Shown piece by piece: positions 58,827-64,000 of a stretch of DNA of 64,000 nt (its first letter is position 1; each line of letters begins with the position of its first letter). Made by a program: the position numbers and the translations under genes. Source of the stretch: Filosporella fistucella (taxonomy: Eukaryota; Ascomycota; Leotiomycetes; Helotiales); assembly GCA_030077755.1 (NCBI GenBank), contig JAQJZZ010000014.1, forward strand, positions 496,001 through 560,000, given 5' to 3'. Below the pieces are notes generated by a model that did not search any database, was not told where the DNA came from, and saw only the letters and a program-made list of their open reading frames with translations.

Positions 58827-60685
58827 ATGGTCGTCGCAAATGAGTTATCAGCATAGATCTTGTCGTCGAGAGAGAGGGATACCGTGGTGACTGAATAAAC
58901 ATGGGCATCGAGAGTTTGAAGTATCGCATTCTAATGTGTCTACTACCTTAGGCTTCTCTTAATTCAGGACGGAATGCGTCTCTTGACCGTTTCTAGAATG
59001 ATAATCTTTTTGGAGGTGAAGATAAGAGCTGAAAAGCATACTTAAAGTGGCGCTTTGTTCAATAATTGTCGGTTCGAACACGGCAAAATACCGCGCATAT
59101 GAACGAAGTTATGCAAATTCGGACCTTCTCCGAACCGGTTGAGTTCAGTAAGTCTCGCTAATGATGGTAAGAGAATATAAATTGAAACGTACCAAAAGAT
59201 CTTCAAGCTTCTGCATCATAACTATGCCTTCTGGGAGGTTTCCGACAGGCTCAGCGCCTCCACGCAGTACAAGAAGTTCTGACAAGAGAACTGTAGACCA
59301 AGCCATCGTCCTCGAGGTCCTTGATTGTGCTTCCTCTTTCCGAGCATTTTGACAGTCTAGAGACAATCAACCCAGTAAATGCAGGAGTACTGGAACTCAG
59401 CGAAGGGATCAAGATCGGGCTGCTTGACTATTTCGATACCTATTATTGTGACCTTGCATACTGACGTTCCAGGGTTAGCACTATTAAGCGGTGTAGCTTT
59501 GCGATTCTAATTCTCTTTCAGTATGAGCTAATGAGATGTCGGAAGAGTGAGGACCAATACACATGCTTAGTTTACGAGGACAATCCAGAAGAGGGGTTAT
59601 TTTCACAGTCAGATTATTGATACGCGGAACCTTAGCTATGAAATGGCAAGTGGCGTATAATGAGAGATATTGCCACATTATATTGTGTATCAAAGCCACA
59701 AAACCACAACATGCTCGTATAGGATTGACAGTTGCTTCAAAACCAAGCCCTTGAATCCAATTGGCTCCTTTTACGATCGCTATTCAAAAGATCGGACCAT
59801 ATCTACAATAAACTGCAAAGGTGATTAGTTCAACTTTGGACTGCACTTTCAGCTCATGTGGGGGTGAAATGCGGTGAGGCCAGAAGACATTACGCAAAAT
59901 ATTCAGCATACCAAGTTTTATAAACAAATCTATCCTTCCATATTTAGTCTCGTATATTCAATATCTTCAAATATTTTTGTCAAGAAAAAGGCTGGATTGC
60001 CTCGGTCGATATGCAGCGCCCTAAATCATAGCCCTAACATCAATAACCATAGTCCTCAAACCCAATCCTATGGCCACGTGTTTGGGTATGGCTTTATCAC
60101 AATTCAGTGTCCTATTCAATGCTCCAGCATCCAAAACAACTAAGAAATGAGTGCACTTGCCCATCTAAAACCTCATTAGAAAGGTTTTGAGCTTAGTAAA
60201 TTATCTTAAAAACTATTATGAAAGATTTTGTCTTTCAGGTAGTCTCTTCGAAAATTTAGGATATCCATAGGATATTTACTCTTCTGCTTCCTATGAATTG
60301 TGATCTCAAGATTTTCTGCTTATTGTGAGTCAATTTTGCATTTCTGTGGCTTTAGAAAAGAAATGAAAGCACGACATTCGTCACATCAAGTTGTTTTTGG
60401 TGGCTCTTATAAAAACTAATTTAGTAAGACAAAAAGATACACCATTATTAATTTGCATTATGTATGTTATATACAGATGGCTTAAAGGGCAATGCGTGTC
60501 TTTTCAAACTGTCCTCAATATTCTGAAATTGCATATAAATATCTTCCTCTGCTCCTCTAAGATCAATCTACAGGAGCATCAAGATTTCCATTCTTTCCCT
60601 AACTCAATCAATCAACACAAATCTACCAAAGCTTTTCTCACTCGAGTTTGAACTAGCTACGGCATAGGCTTACCATTCAATCAAC
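58827..60685. other. Intergenic, no gene seen
   Basis: 1.9 kb between the GH78 gene and the Vps62/aerolysin-like gene. AT-rich near 60160-60420; no supportable exon. Confidence 0.55.
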
Positions 60686-61888
60686 ATGCCGAATCAAACA
60701 TTTGACTACGAGGACCTCAGAGTCACATTGACTTCTGAATTGGAGTGGGCTTGGAGTGATCGCGGCACTGGCTGCAAATATGCTTGTACCATCTACCATC
60801 CCAAGGCCCAAGGAGACCTGTGTGCGTTGGGAAGCGTGGCCTTTGGTCATTACAACGATGTCAATGGTAAACGAGCAGTGCTTCTCGTTGGACCGAAACC
60901 AAACACCCCATGCGGCAGGTCTCCTGCAGTCGCTCGGCCAATCGGCTGGACTTCAGTCTGGACTGACAGAGGCACTGGAGGAAAATATGACTGCACGATC
61001 TGGAGGCCTATAGCTCCAGCCGGATATGTATCGATGGGAGATGTGGCTGTGAATAGTTACAATGAGCCACCGATCACCAAGGTCTGGTGTGTGCGATCCG
61101 ATCTTGTCAAGCTTGGCAGTTATTCTGCAAGCAACATCTGGAATGACACTGGTAGCGGAGGGAAATTCGACTGCTCGATATGGGGAACTATCGCACCCAC
61201 CGTGGGTATTGATGGTGCTGAGAAGTTGCCTATTTCCGCGGACACTTTCCGAGCTCATCAAGCCTACAACAAGCCTGATCTGAGTCTTGCATATGTGCCT
61301 CTATTGGACGTGAAGAAGGACTTCAAGGACTTCGGCGTCCCAATTCCTGAAATCAAGAAGGATAATCTACCCAGCAAAGGCGATACCTTCGCACTTACCG
61401 AGCAATGCCGTGTTGTGCTGCCTTTCATCGCTTTCAAAGAACCTACAGATGAGAGTCTAGTCGCCCAGATCAAGACACCCTTCTACGCTGTGAGCAAGAG
61501 AATTGCTTGGAAGACGGAAGGAGTGTGGTACAATGATTCCAACGGCCAATTCGAACGCGAGATCAGACTTAAGTATGGCGTCACCAAGGAACAGAACGAA
61601 AAGATGACGAACACCGTTGGTGTCTCTATCTCAGCCTCAGCCGGCATTGGAGTTTTCCAGTCAAACATTACTCTCAACTATCAATTCACCTCGGAATCCT
61701 CTTACGGATTCTCCGAGTTCAGCGAGCGCGAGGTGACGGAAAAGTTCACTGTGGCTGCCCGCAATGCCACGGTTCTGTTTTCTAAACATGTTTGGATCAG
61801 GGTAACTGGCGCTGATGGAAGTGAAGCTATTGAAGCAATCGAGATTGTTGCCAACGACGACGTGTACTTCAAAGGATGCTCACTTTGA
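60686..61888 (+). CDS. Vps62-like repeat protein with aerolysin-like C-terminal module
   Basis: Single exon, 400 residues. The N-terminal half has three related repeats at about residues 23-40, 92-109 and 152-169, of the form W-[ST/N]-D-[RT]-G-[TS]-G-x-K-[YF]-x-C-[TS]-I. Each is followed by a GxxALGSVA- or GYVSMGDVA-type strand, as in Vps62/DUF946 domains (a beta-prism-like fold). The C-terminal half is rich in alternating Ser/Thr and hydrophobic strands (VGVSISASAGIGVFQSNITL and QFTSESSYGFSEF), reminiscent of aerolysin/ETX-MTX2-type membrane-inserting modules. No signal peptide. Role unknown: possibly defence against predators or competitors, or membrane trafficking. Family call is moderate, function inference only. 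Confidence 0.65.
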   Translation: MPNQTFDYEDLRVTLTSELEWAWSDRGTGCKYACTIYHPKAQGDLCALGSVAFGHYNDVNGKRAVLLVGPKPNTPCGRSPAVARPIGWTSVWTDRGTGGKYDCTIWRPIAPAGYVSMGDVAVNSYNEPPITKVWCVRSDLVKLGSYSASNIWNDTGSGGKFDCSIWGTIAPTVGIDGAEKLPISADTFRAHQAYNKPDLSLAYVPLLDVKKDFKDFGVPIPEIKKDNLPSKGDTFALTEQCRVVLPFIAFKEPTDESLVAQIKTPFYAVSKRIAWKTEGVWYNDSNGQFEREIRLKYGVTKEQNEKMTNTVGVSISASAGIGVFQSNITLNYQFTSESSYGFSEFSEREVTEKFTVAARNATVLFSKHVWIRVTGADGSEAIEAIEIVANDDVYFKGCSL

Positions 61889-62386
61889 TGGGGGTGCCTG
61901 CGATTTATCCTTTGCTTCACCCTCACTCTCCTTTCTGCGTGGTTTCAAATTTTGAAGCGGTTACACTCATTTGACTTCAAGTATTGTTGGTATATTTCGT
62001 CTGGTAGTTGGAAGCTTCGATGGCGAGACGAACTGGCAGCTATACAACCACTCCTTGAAAGTGCGTCTAAAATAAATTAGTTAGAAGATTCGGTGCAGAT
62101 GTGAGTTAGTGTCTTGTATAGCCTTTAAAGGCTTCCACTCCTTAATAGCAGTAATAAAAGCAATATAAATAAAATAGCGTCTTAAGCTATCCAAGCCCTT
62201 ATATAAGTTACCCTTATATCAAATGCACCGTATTCCATTCTCAAATACCCTCTTATGCTTATAAGTTTGCTAAGTCTATATATAGCTAAATTAATAAGAC
62301 TTTATAATAGTTATATCTATATGCCTCTTTATTTTCTTTTCAAATATGCTACCTTATATTATTTAAGGATTTTGAGATGAAATATA
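61889..62386. other. Spacer, AT-rich in its second half
   Basis: 3' flank of the previous gene followed, from about 62130, by an AT-rich stretch of low complexity next to the LTR-like repeat. No gene. Confidence 0.45.
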
Positions 62387-62607
62387 TGTAACGATACGTC
62401 GTTACATAGGCTTAGTCACCTGATAAGTTGGATACTAGGAGCAGATTCGGAAGGGTTTCAGAAGGGCATATGTATTTAAGGAGCTTCTCTCCCTCTCTTC
62501 TTCCCTCATCTTTCCTGTTTCCTTTGTATTAGACTTAATAGTATCCGAATTGCCTCCGCATCGTACTCCCATATACTTCCCCGCAGTTTGGTGCTTGTGT
62601 CGTTACA
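62387..62607 (+). mobile_element. Solo LTR-like element (221 bases)
   Basis: It begins TGTAACGA and ends TCGTTACA, a perfect 8-base terminal inverted repeat with TG...CA ends as in LTRs. Inside are a TATTTAAG box near 62473 and a long pyrimidine tract. It aligns, inverted, with the degraded copy at 42571-42737. No clear target-site duplication was found, and no internal retroelement genes adjoin it; a MITE is the alternative. Confidence 0.6.
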
Positions 62608-63013
62608 AAAATAAAATAAAATAAACAAGTATAGATAAATATAAATATATATTTTAATTTAAATATTCTATTAACTAAAAACCAAAACTAGAAATTTGGG
62701 TATCTATCAATCCAAAATCCAAAACCTCTTATAAAAGGCCGAGCCAATTCCAAAAGGCAAGCTAAGATCCTTAAATACAAAAAGTTCTCGCTCGCTCGCT
62801 AGATCCAGATCTGTGAACAGAACAGAATAGGGACGTGTGAATAATTTCAAAATGTTCAAGTAAGAGGCGTTTCTTCGTATTACGTTTCGTTTCGTTTGTA
62901 TCGTTGCCTATGCATATAGCATACCCTCTCCTCCTCCCTCCTGTCATTTCCCTCCCATCTTCCCTCCTTCTCTCACATCGGAGAGATCGGAGAGAAGTCT
63001 CTCCTCCCAAATA
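62608..63013. other. Spacer, no gene seen
   Basis: A/T-rich run (aaataaaataaaataaac) to about 62690, then the 3' flank of the last gene. No exon. Confidence 0.45.
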
Positions 63014-64000
63014 CTAAACACTAGCTCCCCTCCCCCTCGCAGAAGGTTTCTGCGCATAAGCGACCACGAGTTTAAAACTCGAGTTCCATTTCTCTGCTTC
63101 CCTTAATAATTTTGCGTTGGAGAAGATACTTTCTTCCTCAATAGCTGCGGATGGAGTCGTTTGCTTGGCGATTTGATGAGTTGCGTTTTTGCCCTCGGCG
63201 CTCAAAGTGGAAGAAGAAGGAAGTACAGCATCCTCATAACACCTCGTATACCACCATCTCCCTACCCTCGCCACCATCTTCGTGATTGATTCGTCTCCCG
63301 CTGGCGTAGGATCTTTCATCATATCCACTAGACTTCTCTCTTCTCTCACTTCCTTCCTTCCAATCTTTTCTTTCCCCTGCGTCTCGTTCTTCGCTGACAC
63401 CGTACTAGCGACCGGAACACCAACTTTACAACTCTTTACGTCTTTCATTCCTTTCCTGCCTAATGCTCGCAAGCAGAGATCTGAGGCGCTACCTACGCTT
63501 ACGCCGGGGACGGCGACTTGCATCCTGACTTTCAAACCGCGGACAGCGCGGCGAGCGCGATTGCCCATGTTGAGCATATCTAAATCCAAGATTGCCATCT
63601 CAAGGTATCCGTTTGGTTTTAGGACGCGCTTTGATTCCGAGATGATGTGGTTGTAGATGTTTGGTTGTAAGGCAGGTGGGAAGCGGAAGATAACGATGGA
63701 GAAGGTGGAGGTGGGGAAGGGGAAGCGTTTTGGTGGAGAGCTTTGTGATGAGGCGAGGGAGTGGAGAGATGGGTAGGGGATTTGGACGTGATTTGGTGGG
63801 GTGAGAGGGAAAGCGTTGGGGTCTATGTCTTTGGTTGATGAAGCGGGAAGGGGAAGCGTTGGAGAGAGGTTGTAGAATGTTGCTGAAGGGTAGGTTTCAG
63901 CTGCGTAGAAGGACCAGTCGTCTGTTTATCAAATGTTAGTCTCAATCAACTATAAGTTTCAAGAACACATACCATTACCCAAACCATCTATAACCAAGAT
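63014..64000 (-). CDS. SAM-dependent methyltransferase, N-terminus outside window
   Basis: Visible exons: complement(join(63014..63921,63973..64000)). The upstream exon ends ILVIDGLGN and is joined by a 51-base intron to DDWSFYAAETYPSATFYNLS. The pattern strand-D-G-x-G-...-W...YP.A...LS is motif I and the following strand of a class I methyltransferase. FPFPTSTFSIVIFRFPPALQ, ESKRVLKPNGYLEMAILDLD and MLNMGNRARRAVRGLKVRMQ complete the fold. A Lys/Glu-rich insertion follows, then VARVGRWWYTRCYED and a C-terminal strand. Unlike the classical GxGxG it reads GLGN. Substrate unknown. Overall order resembles the C-terminal domain of the gene at 7877-9969. Confidence 0.75.

Noticed and set aside
59070..59090. 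Possible tRNA T-loop (ggttcgaa)
   Set aside because: No pairing acceptor, D-arm or anticodon arm could be drawn around it; other ttcgaa occurrences also failed.
7877..64000. The two methyltransferase-like genes at the window ends as recent paralogues
   Set aside because: They share fold-level order of motifs, but the visible sequences are too different to claim a recent duplication.

Overview
The window reads as nuclear DNA of a filamentous ascomycete (Pezizomycotina; a helotialean leotiomycete would fit, but that is inference). Genes are split by short canonical introns of about 45-120 bases. Zn2Cys6 regulators, an AzgA purine permease, a fungal cAMP-receptor-like GPCR, a secreted cupredoxin and plant-glycoside hydrolases are all typical of that group. 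No tRNA, rRNA or CRISPR was seen.

Layout: 1-9969 holds the 3' part of the Pho85 cyclin-dependent kinase gene, a UPC2-type Zn2Cys6 regulator whose zinc cluster is completed by a 10-base microexon, an AzgA-type purine permease with six introns, and a methyltransferase-like gene. 9970-15367 is gene-poor, with one possible relic gene and a recurring short motif that forms a spaced direct-repeat array near 14.4-14.8 kb. 15368-18470 (minus strand) holds a zinc-binding coiled-coil protein and two small secreted-protein genes built here from short exons. 22221-23810 is a seven-helix receptor. 26011-34645 contains three same-strand SREBP-like bHLH regulators, apparently tandem duplicates. 37297-38894 is a Ytp1-like membrane protein with an 11-base microexon, and 39906-40629 is a cupredoxin. 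40630-44919 is gene-poor, AT-rich in part, with a degraded LTR-like repeat whose inverted partner lies at 62387-62607.

The most notable region is 44920-58826: a secreted saponin-hydrolase-type enzyme, an MFS sugar porter, a GH1 beta-glycosidase, a Zn2Cys6 regulator and a GH78 alpha-L-rhamnosidase, in that order, with two divergent promoters. Together they look like a dedicated catabolic cluster for a rhamnose- and glucuronate- or glucose-bearing plant glycoside such as a triterpenoid saponin: trimming outside, sugar uptake, then intracellular hydrolysis under a local regulator. CCGCGG sites occur in all three promoter regions, and an 11-base version is shared by two of them. A protein with Vps62-like repeats and an aerolysin-like pore-forming-type module lies just downstream. 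The window ends in a second methyltransferase gene, cut by the edge.

Exon boundaries were placed by eye from splice signals, reading frame and family conservation. The N-termini of two bHLH genes are unresolved.
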